This document shows, piece by piece, positions 8,611 to 17,013 of a DNA stretch of 64,000 bases (position 1 is its first letter; the number at the start of each line of letters is the position of its first letter). The position numbers and the translations under genes are program-made. The DNA comes from Pseudoflavitalea sp. G-6-1-2 (GTDB lineage: Bacteria > Bacteroidota > Bacteroidia > Chitinophagales > Chitinophagaceae). The notes under the pieces were generated by a model. The model was given only the letters and a program-made list of their open reading frames with translations, searched no databases and had not been told where the DNA came from. The DNA lies in NCBI RefSeq assembly GCF_012927185.1, contig NZ_JABBGB010000002.1:1116001-1180000 (forward strand), written 5' to 3'.

Positions 8611-8826
8611 AGTGACTTAAACGGGGTTGTCACACCAGTTTTCTGCGCCGTACATCCAGATAGACTTCATTGCAGAAAATCCGGTCAAACTGTACATGAG
8701 AAAAAACCAACAGCTTTATCAGCGCGGTTTACTTAAAATTAATATCCATTCCTGATTTTTCTCCGGGATAGTACACCAATACCCGATGCACAATGGCAAA
8801 CAGGCCAAATTGCATCATGAACGCAT

Positions 8827-8852
8827 AAAAAATGCTGCCCGTTGGAGCAGCA
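8827..8852 (-). terminator. Intrinsic terminator (minus strand)
   Basis: On the minus strand TGCTGC pairs with GCAGCA around the loop TCCAACGG, followed by TTTTTT. It lies about 200 bases beyond the OmpA stop codon and would end a long 3' untranslated region or a small RNA. Confidence 0.65.
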
Positions 8853-9055
8853 CGTCTAAAACACATCATCATAAATCAGTGAAGGATCACTCAGAAAAAA
8901 TATAACTGGAGTTGGTTCGGCTATAAACCACTCTTTCCTGAGCCCCGTAGAAACGGAGCCAGGAGAAGAATGGAACCTTTACAAGAAACCCTTGGATGAC
9001 TGTTCTTTGTACCTCTGAACAGCATCCGTTTTTGAACCATGATCCAAGAACTATC
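8853..9055 (-). ncRNA. Candidate structured 3' UTR or small RNA downstream of the OmpA gene
   Basis: The minus-strand transcript can form a stem between GGATGCTGTTC and GAACAGTCATCC (plus-strand 8994-9027, one bulge). It can also form a long hairpin at 8936-8964 (TCCTG/CAGGA outside, GCCCCGT/ACGGAGC inside, AGAA loop) and a smaller TGGTT/AACCA hairpin at 8913-8930. It then runs into the terminator at 8827-8852. There is no reading frame. Whether it has its own promoter is unknown. Confidence 0.4.
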
Positions 9056-10393
9056 TTAATAATTCAGTTTAAGTTCTACGCGTCTGTTGAGCGTTCTGCC
9101 TTTGGCAGTTTTATTGTCGGCAACCGGTTTGTCTGAACCAAAGCCGGTGGCAGTGATTCTGTTTTCTTCCACACCTTTGCTCTTCAGGTAAGCCAGTACA
9201 GCCTGTGCACGTTTCTCACTCAATGGCTGGTTTACTTTTGGAGAACCGGTATTGTCGGTATGCCCTTCGATGCTCAGTTTGAGATCGGCATCTTTCTTCA
9301 TTTCAGCAGCTACCTGATCGAGGCCTTTGTTGGATTTGGCCAGCAGTTTGGCAGTGCCGGTGCTGAAGAAAATATTTCCGGCTGCTACGTTCACTCTCTT
9401 CACTACTTCTTCTTTCACAACAGGGCAACCATTGTTTTCTTTTACGCCAGGCAGATTGGGGCATTTATCTTCTTCGTCGTTTACGCCATCACCATCAGTA
9501 TCGGGGATGGGACATCCGTTGTAACGTGCAACACCTGCAACGCTGGGGCATTTGTCTTCTTCATCATTTACACCATCACCATCGGTATCGGGGATGGGGC
9601 AACCATTGTAGCGCGCGAGGCCTGCAACGTTTGGACATTTGTCGTCTTTGTCGGCAACACCGTCTCCGTCTGTATCCGGACAGCCATTGAATTGAGCCAG
9701 ACCTTTCTGATCGGGACATGCATCATCTTTATCTGCAACGCCATCGCCATCGGTATCTTTGGGAGCTTCCACCACTGGGATGGGAACAGTCTTAACGGGT
9801 TCAGTCTTTTTAGGTTTGCTGATATTTTCAGTGAATCCAACAGACCAGAAGAGATTATCATCATGTTTCTTCTGATTGAGTGCAAGGCGGTAGTTAGCCT
9901 GCACAAACAGGTAAGTGATGCCACCGAGGTTCACCTGAGCGCCCAGACCAAGCGGAGCATAAGGGCTCCAGCGATTGCCATAATTCCCAACACCCATACC
10001 GGCGGTAAGGAAAGGCACTACAGTGTAGTTATCGTTGAGGGGGCGTGCATGCAGTGATGCTTCGAACTCGTTGGAGTACGTATTCTTGCTTCCGTTTTTA
10101 GAGTATTCGGTAAAAACACCATTGTAACGACCGGAGAAGTCGATCTTATTGGTGATGCCTTTCCAGTACATGAGGGAGAAGCCGAGATCTTTTTTCCCGA
10201 ACTTATACCAGTCCCCTTTCTTCCAGACATCTTTGAAAGAAGTGGCTTTGATTTCATTGGGAGTAGCGAAATCAGTAGCGTTTACGCTGAAACCGATCAG
10301 GGATCCTTTTTTCTTCGGGAGTCTGTCCTGTGCTGTTGAAACATTAGCGCATAACACAGCGAGTGCTGTGAATGGAAGTAATCTTCTTATCAT
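9056..10393 (-). CDS. OmpA-family outer membrane protein with thrombospondin type 3 repeats
   Basis: A 445-residue protein with a signal peptide (ending NVSTAQ), then an N-terminal beta-barrel-like region (about residues 25-195) rich in aromatic strands. A linker with Pro/Val/Lys follows. Four TSP3 calcium-binding repeats (DTDGDGVADKDDACP, the last two near identical) lie at about residues 210-325. The C-terminal OmpA peptidoglycan-binding domain contains IEGHTDNTGS, LSEKRAQAV and NRRVELKL. It should anchor the outer membrane to peptidoglycan. A TAATTTTG promoter element lies about 70 bases upstream, and a long hairpin-rich region follows the stop. Confidence 0.93.
   Translation of the reverse strand: MIRRLLPFTALAVLCANVSTAQDRLPKKKGSLIGFSVNATDFATPNEIKATSFKDVWKKGDWYKFGKKDLGFSLMYWKGITNKIDFSGRYNGVFTEYSKNGSKNTYSNEFEASLHARPLNDNYTVVPFLTAGMGVGNYGNRWSPYAPLGLGAQVNLGGITYLFVQANYRLALNQKKHDDNLFWSVGFTENISKPKKTEPVKTVPIPVVEAPKDTDGDGVADKDDACPDQKGLAQFNGCPDTDGDGVADKDDKCPNVAGLARYNGCPIPDTDGDGVNDEEDKCPSVAGVARYNGCPIPDTDGDGVNDEEDKCPNLPGVKENNGCPVVKEEVVKRVNVAAGNIFFSTGTAKLLAKSNKGLDQVAAEMKKDADLKLSIEGHTDNTGSPKVNQPLSEKRAQAVLAYLKSKGVEENRITATGFGSDKPVADNKTAKGRTLNRRVELKLNY
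9429..9765 (-). repeat. TSP3 tandem repeats in coding sequence
   Basis: Four in-frame repeats encode DTDGDGV-type calcium loops followed by CP...NGCP. The last two copies (around 9450-9610) are nearly identical at the DNA level, including IPDTDGDGVNDEEDKCP, suggesting recent duplication or gene conversion. Confidence 0.85.
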
Positions 10394-10460
10394 TTGCTTT
10401 ATAGGTTTTATTCGGGCAAGCGGCTTCGTTGGTTTGAAAACCGTGTAAATGTTGACGCGG

Positions 10461-10468
10461 CAAAATTA
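10461..10468 (-). promoter_or_regulatory. Probable -7 element of the OmpA gene promoter
   Basis: On the minus strand the octamer TAATTTTG matches the Bacteroidota -7 consensus TAnnTTTG and lies about 70 bases upstream of the ATG. The -33 element is not clear. Confidence 0.4.
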
Positions 10469-10542
10469 CCGGAAGCGAAACACGTAGCAGGTAAGCGTTT
10501 TACGAGTGCATCGTAGTAATATTTCTACGTAATTTATCAATG

Positions 10543-10577
10543 AAAAAAAGGCTCCGGGAAGCCGGAACCTTTTTTTC
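10543..10577. terminator. Bidirectional terminator-like hairpin
   Basis: AGGCTCCGG and CCGGAACCT pair (one mismatch) around GAAG. The stem is preceded by seven A and followed by seven T, so it could terminate on either strand. No gene ends right next to it. Confidence 0.55.
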
Positions 10578-11088
10578 ATCAGGTAACCCAGAGCTAAGAA
10601 ACGCTGAGTATACTGTGCTGTATTTTTCAAAAAAACCGTGTGAAAAGAACCGGGTGGCATAGAGATGCTACCAGGCAAGCATTTGTCTTTCGAAATGATA
10701 ATGGATACATTTTATGCAGGTGCATAAAGGCTTTTTATAGGGTTGGTAAGGAGCGCGATAATTATTTAATTGTAAAGTTTCTGGCAGAAATGCCGGAAGT
10801 GAAGCTACTTGCAGAGATCATTTTTAACCGTGGCGGCCCTCTTCAGTATCAATGGCCGGTTTGAAAGAAACAATAGAACTTGTTGTGTTTCTTCAACAAA
10901 GGTATTTTAACATTTCCTATGTATTTGTAGTGACTCTTGAATTGCATTGTAGTAAAACTTCGATATGATGGTAAAGCAGGGAGATGCAATAATGTTGTAT
11001 CTTGCTGCGCGATAACACCTGGTTATAACGGGTAACCGTGTTTGGCAACACTCCCAGCTCAAGAATTGAAACCATTGAAACATCACCT

Positions 11089-11730
11089 ATGCCGAACATC
11101 CTGATTGCGGATGATCACGCGATCGTGCGTTATGGAACCACCCTGATCATCAAAGATCTGATACCCACCGTTCAGGTATCCGAAGCAGAGAACTTCAACC
11201 AGGTTCTTAAACTACTCAACCAGCAGCGATTCGATCTGCTGATCCTCGACATCAATATTCCAGGTGGCAATAATCTTCAGATGGTAGATGTGGTGCGACT
11301 TCATCAGCCTCAGATAAGGATTCTGATCTTCTCCGGTTATGACGAACAGTTGTTTGCACTGCGCTATCTTCAGGCAGGTGTGGATGGTTATCTCGTAAAA
11401 CATTCTCCGGAAGAAGAGCTGAAAACCGCCATACGCACCATTCTGAACAACGAAAAATACCTCAGCTCCACAATCCGCCAACACCTGTTGAACGGCCTCA
11501 ATACCAAATCGGATATTTCACGCAATCCGCTGCAGACCCTCTCCAACCGTGAGATGGAAGTAATGCAACTGCTCATTAAAGGGTCGAGTGTGGCCGATAT
11601 TGGTACATTATTGAGCCTGCAGATATCTACCGTGAGCACGTATAAAGCAAGAATATTCGATAAGCTCGATGTGGCCAATGTGATCGATCTGGCTGAGAAA
11701 GTAAGGCTCTACAGCGGCAAGGCTTTATGA
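11089..11730 (+). CDS. NarL/FixJ-type response regulator
   Basis: 213 residues from ATG 11089 (MPNILIADDH); a GTG at 11038 is in frame but adds an atypical leader. The receiver domain carries the acidic pair at residues 8-9, the phosphoacceptor Asp54 in LLILDINIPG, the conserved Ser in IFSGYD and Lys in GYLVKHSPEEEL. The C-terminal LuxR-type HTH begins at LSNREMEVMQLLIKG and contains ISTVSTYKARIFDKL. Its stop codon abuts the stop of the convergent sensor kinase gene with no base between them. That kinase lacks a receiver, so the two probably form a two-component pair. Confidence 0.9.
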   Translation: MPNILIADDHAIVRYGTTLIIKDLIPTVQVSEAENFNQVLKLLNQQRFDLLILDINIPGGNNLQMVDVVRLHQPQIRILIFSGYDEQLFALRYLQAGVDGYLVKHSPEEELKTAIRTILNNEKYLSSTIRQHLLNGLNTKSDISRNPLQTLSNREMEVMQLLIKGSSVADIGTLLSLQISTVSTYKARIFDKLDVANVIDLAEKVRLYSGKAL

Positions 11731-14700
11731 TCAAAGCTGCTCCAGGTCCGGAAAATGCAGTTCGATCAGCGTGCCTTTATTCTCCTGACTGCTGACTCTG
11801 ATAATGCCATGCATCAGCTCTACGAGATCTTTTACGATGATCAGTCCGAACCCGGTAGAACCAGCGCTGGCATTGCCTTTTATCGTTGATTCATCATTAC
11901 ACCATTGCTTCATCTCATCATTCATTCCGAAGCCGGTATCTTCTACGCGGATGATGATCTCCTGCTCATCGCGCTCTGCGTCGATCCGGATGCTGCCATT
12001 GTAAGTAGCCTTCACTGCATTGTCGATGAGATTGTGGAGTACAATCCCCAGCAGATGATGGTTGTTCATCATGCTGAATGGCGCCACTATCCTGTTTTCG
12101 ATGGAGGTAGACTGATCGGCAGCGATCTCCCTGAACAACTGCAACTTCGACTGTACCAGATCGTAAAGGCTGATGGTATCGAAATTGAATTTTCTGTCTT
12201 CAGAATTGAGACGGATAAATTGCAGCAGGTTGTCTGTAAGATGATACATCCTATGCCCTGAGTCGTAGATGAGATGGGCACTTCGCCTGAGTTCGTCTGC
12301 TCCCAGTTCTTCGGGTTTGCTCTGGTAAGCCCTCCTCGCAATATCGGTCAGAAACTTCAGCGGTGTTTTGATATCATGCGAAATGGCAGTGATCAGCCGG
12401 TGCTGTATTCTTGTTTGTTTGCGAAGGCTTTCTTCCGATTGCTGCAACTCGTTCAGGGTTGTTTGCAATGCCTGGGTTCTTTCATCGATCTTTTCTTCGA
12501 GCTGTGCATTCTTTCTTTTGATGTATCCGAGCTTGATGCGCATGTAGAGGAAAAAGCCCGCCACTACCAATAACCCTGTGAGTATTTTAAACCAGGTGGT
12601 TTCGTAGAACTGCAGCGGCACTATAAGGGTTACCACTCTTACGCGGCGGTTCTGCGCACCAAAACCATTGCTCTTGCGTATGCGGATCTGATACGTACCC
12701 GATGTGAGTGAAGAAAGTTTAATGCTCCGATCGTTATCTACAGCAATCCATGCAGCTTCGTGATGATCTTTCATCAGTGAGAAATACAGTTGCGTATTCT
12801 GTGGGTTGCCGAAATATGGAGTAGTTACATAAAGTTTGAAGAAATCGAAATGTTTATCGAGCGAAATGGTATCCGATGGTTCGATCTCTTTTCCATCGAT
12901 CTCTACCCTGTCGATGAACAGATCTTTTTCCGGCACTTCGGGAATAAGTTTACCAGACCAGGTTTGCACCAGTCCGTTCAGGGAAGGAAAAGAAAGCAGG
13001 CCGTTACCGAGTTTCAGCCCGCAGGGCTGGCATCCCCCATTGAACTCATTCGTATTGAAACCGGAGTATTTATCGAAGTAAAGATAGTAGGCATCGGATT
13101 GTCTGCCTGCTGCATATTCGAGCAGGTCTTTGCGTTGCATCAGAAAAAGTCCTTTATTGGTGGTGATCCAGAAAAAGCCGTTATCATCTTCCACAATGCA
13201 ATGGGTGGATGCAAGGAAATTGAATCTGTCTTGCGGAAACCTGGTGAGCTTGCTTCCATCGTACAGAAAAAAGCCATCCTCATTGGTGGTAATCCAGAGT
13301 TCTCCGGGTTGACGCACATATAAACTGCGGATATACTTCCCTGATAGTTCCGGGATGGAATCGAGTTGTCCGGTTCTTCTGTTGCAGCAATAAAGCCCAT
13401 GTTCCGTTGCCATCCATAACTTGTCGTCTCCTTCTTCCTGCAGATAAAGAACATTTTGAACGGTAGACTTTACTGGCACAGGATCTGCGCCAGGAGTGCT
13501 TTTCAGGCTAACCACCGAATTATTGCGCAAGCCTATTATCAACTCACCACTCTTCCCTTCCAGCATCATGAGAATATAACTGTCGAAATTCATTTCTCTG
13601 AGCAGCTTCTTTCCGGCAGCATCAAATTGCCAGAGTTTCTCTCTGCCTTTTACCCAGATATTCTTATTCCTGTCGACGACCATCCCGAAATTATCATTGA
13701 TGCTCCTTTTATTGATTTCGGGAAGTATGGCAGCCTTTCGGTTCAGTCCAAGCACAATACCCTGTGGCGTAATAACACTGTTATCGGAAAAAGGCGCCTG
13801 CGAATAGTATACTTCATCCTTTTTACTGAAACCTGCTCTGAGCGTGAAGAAAGGTTTACGCGTTAGCACAAACAAACCTCTGGTATGACTTCCCATGAAG
13901 AGGCGTCGGAATTTTTCATCGTAATACACTGCAAGAATGCTGTTCTCTTCAAAATTGAAATCGTTCAGCAGCAGCTGAGTGGTAAGGCCATTATTTATGC
14001 CGGGTTTTACCAGAAAAAGCGCATTGCCTGACGCAAGGAAAAGCTGATTGGCGCTTTGGTTCCAGTAGATTTTTACCGGATATTTTGATGAAATGATATC
14101 CCCCTGCAATGTTCCGGCGTTAATGGCTTTTCCGTTTTCGAAGAGCGTCAGCTCTCTGTTGTGTAGGTGATAGAGGCGGTTGCCGGCCAGAAAGAAATGC
14201 CAGAAATCTTCTGATAAGAAAGGAATGGTGTATTGCTCTTTTTTGTTGCGGAAGAATTTTACGGAAGCATTATCGATCCAGAATTGCTCAGCAGGAGTTG
14301 CTGAAACATGATAACGTTTGGTTGTAATAACTTCGGCATAGAGATTGGGCAAACCGGTGGCCTGGTATTCATCGTAATACGTCAGCATTTTGGTTACCAC
14401 AATATTCGAGGGCGGTTCCCCATCGTATTTGCTGGCCCTTCCATCCTGCATGTAGATGGTTTCGTTATTCTCGTTCATGGCATACAGGCCATTGGCAACG
14501 AGATCGGGAAAGAGCCAGGTGATGCGACTGCTTTTCAGTGCGAGCCTGTTTTTGTTGAAAGTGCGGAAGTTCAGTCCGTCGAATCGCACCAATCCGTTTT
14601 CGGTGGACATCCAGAGAAAACCACTTCTGTCGTGAGCGATGGACTTTACACTATTCTGAGGGAGACCATTTTCATCGGTGTAATGCCTGATATTGTATTG

Positions 14701-14772
14701 CAGCGAGTCCTGCGCAGGCAACAAAAAAGGAAGCAGCAGTATGGAAATGAAGGTGAGTACAGATATTTTCAT
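11731..14772 (-). CDS. Sensor histidine kinase with periplasmic two-component-propeller domain
   Basis: A 1013-residue protein with a signal peptide. A long periplasmic beta-propeller follows, built of Reg_prop repeats (DENGLPQNSVKSIAHDRSG, FLWMSTENGLVRFDG and later copies such as DDKLWMATEHGLYC). A Y_Y_Y-type Ig domain ends at about residue 725 and is followed by one membrane helix (WFKILTGLLVVAGFFLYM). A coiled coil leads to the HisKA H-box AISHDIKTPLKF (His near residue 798). The HATPase domain carries N-box HNLIDNAVKA, G1 DTGFGM and G2 GSTGFGLIIV. Unlike many Bacteroidota hybrid sensors it has no receiver or AraC domain. The NarL-type regulator at 11089-11730 is the likely partner. Confidence 0.93.
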   Translation of the reverse strand: MKISVLTFISILLLPFLLPAQDSLQYNIRHYTDENGLPQNSVKSIAHDRSGFLWMSTENGLVRFDGLNFRTFNKNRLALKSSRITWLFPDLVANGLYAMNENNETIYMQDGRASKYDGEPPSNIVVTKMLTYYDEYQATGLPNLYAEVITTKRYHVSATPAEQFWIDNASVKFFRNKKEQYTIPFLSEDFWHFFLAGNRLYHLHNRELTLFENGKAINAGTLQGDIISSKYPVKIYWNQSANQLFLASGNALFLVKPGINNGLTTQLLLNDFNFEENSILAVYYDEKFRRLFMGSHTRGLFVLTRKPFFTLRAGFSKKDEVYYSQAPFSDNSVITPQGIVLGLNRKAAILPEINKRSINDNFGMVVDRNKNIWVKGREKLWQFDAAGKKLLREMNFDSYILMMLEGKSGELIIGLRNNSVVSLKSTPGADPVPVKSTVQNVLYLQEEGDDKLWMATEHGLYCCNRRTGQLDSIPELSGKYIRSLYVRQPGELWITTNEDGFFLYDGSKLTRFPQDRFNFLASTHCIVEDDNGFFWITTNKGLFLMQRKDLLEYAAGRQSDAYYLYFDKYSGFNTNEFNGGCQPCGLKLGNGLLSFPSLNGLVQTWSGKLIPEVPEKDLFIDRVEIDGKEIEPSDTISLDKHFDFFKLYVTTPYFGNPQNTQLYFSLMKDHHEAAWIAVDNDRSIKLSSLTSGTYQIRIRKSNGFGAQNRRVRVVTLIVPLQFYETTWFKILTGLLVVAGFFLYMRIKLGYIKRKNAQLEEKIDERTQALQTTLNELQQSEESLRKQTRIQHRLITAISHDIKTPLKFLTDIARRAYQSKPEELGADELRRSAHLIYDSGHRMYHLTDNLLQFIRLNSEDRKFNFDTISLYDLVQSKLQLFREIAADQSTSIENRIVAPFSMMNNHHLLGIVLHNLIDNAVKATYNGSIRIDAERDEQEIIIRVEDTGFGMNDEMKQWCNDESTIKGNASAGSTGFGLIIVKDLVELMHGIIRVSSQENKGTLIELHFPDLEQL

Positions 14773-14885
14773 AATAGGTCAGAGCCCGGGATAAGTCGGG
14801 AAGATTGCAATGGTGAATTTGAAGGATCGTTGCTATTGCTGTAACCAGTTCTGAAAAACTGTGTAGGATGCGGTTTAGTTGCGCG

Positions 14886-14893
14886 CAAACATA
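14886..14893 (-). promoter_or_regulatory. Possible -7 element of the sensor kinase promoter
   Basis: On the minus strand TATGTTTG matches TAnnTTTG, with a TTG 22 bases upstream. It lies about 115 bases before the kinase ATG in the 187-base divergent region shared with the beta-lactamase-like gene. Confidence 0.35.
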
Positions 14894-14959
14894 CAATAAT
14901 CTGCTCCTTCATCCTCAAAATTTATTATATTCAATTAATCAATATGTAAACCCGCCAGA

Positions 14960-15844
14960 ATGACCCGCATTACACAACTTATTCTATTTTTGCTGATAAC
15001 GCAATTCAGTTCTGCACAACCTGCTGCTTTGAAAAAATCCATAGAAACGATACTGAGCAATCAGCCCGGACATTATGCCGTTGCATTCAGGGATCTCTCA
15101 TCAGGAGAAGAATTATTCATCCATGCAGACGAATCGTTTCATGCAGCCAGCACTATGAAAACGCCGGTAATGATCGAGGTTTTCAAACAGGCAGCTGCCG
15201 GCCGCTTTTCGCTGAACGACAGCTTTACGGTGAAGAACCAATTCAAAAGCATCGTAGACGGAAGCCCTTATCAGCTCGATTCCACAGACGACAGCGACAA
15301 AGACATTTACAACAACATCGGCAAGCCCCTGCCCCTCCGGCAGCTGGTTAGAGATATGATCATCAAAAGCAGCAATCTTGCTACCAATATGGTGATCGAA
15401 CTGGCGGGCGCAACCAATGTAATGCAAACGATGCGCGAGATCGGCGCCATGGACATCCACGTACTCAGAGGAGTGGAAGACAATAAAGCCTATCAGCAGG
15501 GACTGAACAATACCACCACAGCAGCTGATCTGTTGCTGATCTTCACCAGGATGGCCGAAGGCAAACTGGTTAGCCGCGAAGCTTCCAATCAAATGATAGA
15601 GATTTTGCTCGATCAGCATTTCAATTCCGTTCTTCCCGCACAGTTGCCTAAAGAGGTGAAAGTGGCACATAAGACAGGTAACATTAACGGAGTGGAACAC
15701 GATGGAGGTATTGTGATGCTGCCCAATGGAAAACAATATGTGCTTATTCTGTTGTCCAGAGATCTCCCCGACAGTGAACAGGGGAAGCAATTGCTCTCCC
15801 GCATTTCAGCAGCGGTGTACAGCCATGTAACGGCCCATCCCTGA
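14960..15844 (+). CDS. Class A beta-lactamase-like serine hydrolase
   Basis: 294 residues with a signal peptide (ending FSSAQ). The catalytic motifs of class A enzymes are present: STMK at residues 64-67 (nucleophile Ser and general base Lys), SSN at 137-139 and KTG at 238-240. The omega-loop region reads RGVEDNKAYQQGLNNTTTA, with Glu173 and Asn183. This is typical of the Beta-lactamase2 group of chromosomal serine hydrolases rather than classical TEM-type enzymes, where the spacing is R-x-E-x-x-x-N. Activity on beta-lactams therefore cannot be assumed. The gene is divergent from the large sensor kinase. Confidence 0.85.
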   Translation: MTRITQLILFLLITQFSSAQPAALKKSIETILSNQPGHYAVAFRDLSSGEELFIHADESFHAASTMKTPVMIEVFKQAAAGRFSLNDSFTVKNQFKSIVDGSPYQLDSTDDSDKDIYNNIGKPLPLRQLVRDMIIKSSNLATNMVIELAGATNVMQTMREIGAMDIHVLRGVEDNKAYQQGLNNTTTAADLLLIFTRMAEGKLVSREASNQMIEILLDQHFNSVLPAQLPKEVKVAHKTGNINGVEHDGGIVMLPNGKQYVLILLSRDLPDSEQGKQLLSRISAAVYSHVTAHP

Positions 15845-15907
15845 CACGTTGATTGTATTACCTACGCTCAATACCGCACCCCGCGCGGCTTACAGCCTCA
15901 TATGAAC

Positions 15908-15940
15908 ATTTTTTACAACGCAACCGATTGCGTAAAAAAA
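15908..15940. promoter_or_regulatory. Palindromic element, LacI-type operator-like
   Basis: ACGCAA-CCGA-TTGCGT at 15918-15933 is a perfect 6+6 inverted repeat with a CCGA centre, flanked by TTTTTT and AAAAAAA. The CGCAA/TTGCG arms resemble LacI/PurR-family operators. As RNA it would be a hairpin lacking a following T run, so an operator is the preferred reading. It lies 64 bases downstream of the hydrolase stop and 100 bases upstream of the AraC gene. Confidence 0.4.
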
Positions 15941-16032
15941 TTATATCAAAGCTCTAACTGTGGTTAGCGAATAGTATACAAAAATTGTCCTGATACTTCC
16001 ACAAGGCGGTTAAAATCGGTAATATTGGTTTA

Positions 16033-16908
16033 ATGAAAGTGCTTCAATTCACTGTTCCGATTGCTCAAAAAGGCTCTGTAGCGGTTCAGGAAGACATCCT
16101 TCCTTATTTCTATAACTATTATCACCGACACACAGAAGCCCAGATAACCCTTATCATCAGAGGGGAAGGTACGTTCATTGCCGGCAACTATACACAGCCC
16201 TTCAAGCCCGGCGAAGTATATGTACTCGGCGCCAATCAGCCACATATTTTCAGAGCCGACCCCAGTTATTTCGACGATCCGAAGGAAGAAAGCATCCATG
16301 CCATACATATCTATTTCAATCAGGATTCACTACTCAACTGCATTCTTCAGATGCACGAACTGGAAAGCATCCGCAAATTCATGCAAAGCACGGCCAATGG
16401 TTTTCAGTTGCCGGAGCAGTATTGCGCATCAGCTGCAAGACTGATCAGAAGAGTGAACCGTGCAGAACGGGTAGACAGGCTGTTTGAATTCTTCCGGCTC
16501 ATGAACTTCTTCGCTAACGATGTGAAGAACTGGAAGTCGCTTTCGAATGGATTCTTTAAATATGCATTCACAGATTCTGAAGGCATCAGAATGAACGATG
16601 TTTATCAATACACGATAGAACATTATGCAGAAGAGATCTCGCTGAAGAAAGTATCGGAAGTGGCGCACATCACGCCACATGCATTCTGCAAGTATTTCAA
16701 GAAGCATACGCGCAAAACATATATGAGTTTTTTGAATGAGATAAGAATCAACGAAGCCTGCAAGCGCATCATCAGTGGTGAATTCGACTCCATATCTACC
16801 ATAGCCTATTCCATAGGATTCAATAACACCATCACTTTCAACAGAGTATTTAAGAAAGTTACAGGCATGACGCCTACCAATTACATCACAGATTACAAAC
16901 GGAAATGA
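16033..16908 (+). CDS. AraC-family transcriptional regulator
   Basis: 291 residues. The N-terminal part is a cupin-type sensor (HRHTEAQITLIIRGEGTFIAG, then FKPGEVYVLGANQPHIF). The C-terminal part has two HTH motifs, KKVSEVAHITPHAFCKYFKKHTRKT and the second containing SISTIAYSIGFNNTITFNRVFKKVTGMTP. This layout is typical of sugar-responsive activators. It is encoded 105 bases upstream of the SusC/SusD pair in the same direction and is the natural candidate regulator of that transport system. Confidence 0.92.
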   Translation: MKVLQFTVPIAQKGSVAVQEDILPYFYNYYHRHTEAQITLIIRGEGTFIAGNYTQPFKPGEVYVLGANQPHIFRADPSYFDDPKEESIHAIHIYFNQDSLLNCILQMHELESIRKFMQSTANGFQLPEQYCASAARLIRRVNRAERVDRLFEFFRLMNFFANDVKNWKSLSNGFFKYAFTDSEGIRMNDVYQYTIEHYAEEISLKKVSEVAHITPHAFCKYFKKHTRKTYMSFLNEIRINEACKRIISGEFDSISTIAYSIGFNNTITFNRVFKKVTGMTPTNYITDYKRK

Positions 16909-16960
16909 GTAAGCGAACATGCAATAATTGTCTGATCGCATACGATTGTTGTCTCAGCGC

Positions 16961-16990
16961 TTGAATTAGTTTTTGGTTGATTTATTTTAG
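16961..16990 (+). promoter_or_regulatory. Bacteroidota-type promoter of the susC gene
   Basis: TTG at 16961-16963 and TATTTTAG at 16983-16990 are separated by 19 bases, close to the TTG-N19-TAnnTTTG consensus. The susC ATG follows 23 bases later. Confidence 0.55.
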
Positions 16991-17013
16991 GAGTCTAAAC
17001 CAAAACAAGCTTT

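Larger units (their letters stand above)
8573..9055. other. Intergenic region with hairpins, no firm gene
   Basis: The region begins with a 10-bp stem-loop just after the HTH gene (8585-8610), which has seven A before it and would terminate minus-strand transcripts. It then holds a possible 28-codon minus-strand frame (8729-8815) with no recognisable product, a minus-strand intrinsic terminator (8827-8852), and several hairpins downstream of the OmpA gene (8913-9027). Confidence 0.6.
10394..11088. other. Intergenic region, no convincing gene
   Basis: It holds the OmpA promoter (10461-10468), a strong bidirectional terminator-like stem (10543-10577) and a weak AAGAAACA/TGTTTCTT hairpin near 10870-10895. 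A GTG-started frame at 10640-10864 (74 codons) has no recognisable domain and no supporting features. Confidence 0.55.

Noticed and set aside
8729-8815. 28-codon minus-strand frame starting MQFGLFAIVHRV
   Set aside because: Too short to judge, no recognisable family, and it lies just downstream of a minus-strand terminator.
10640-10864. 74-codon frame with GTG start
   Set aside because: No promoter, no ribosome binding signal and no protein-like pattern; it lies in a region with hairpins only.
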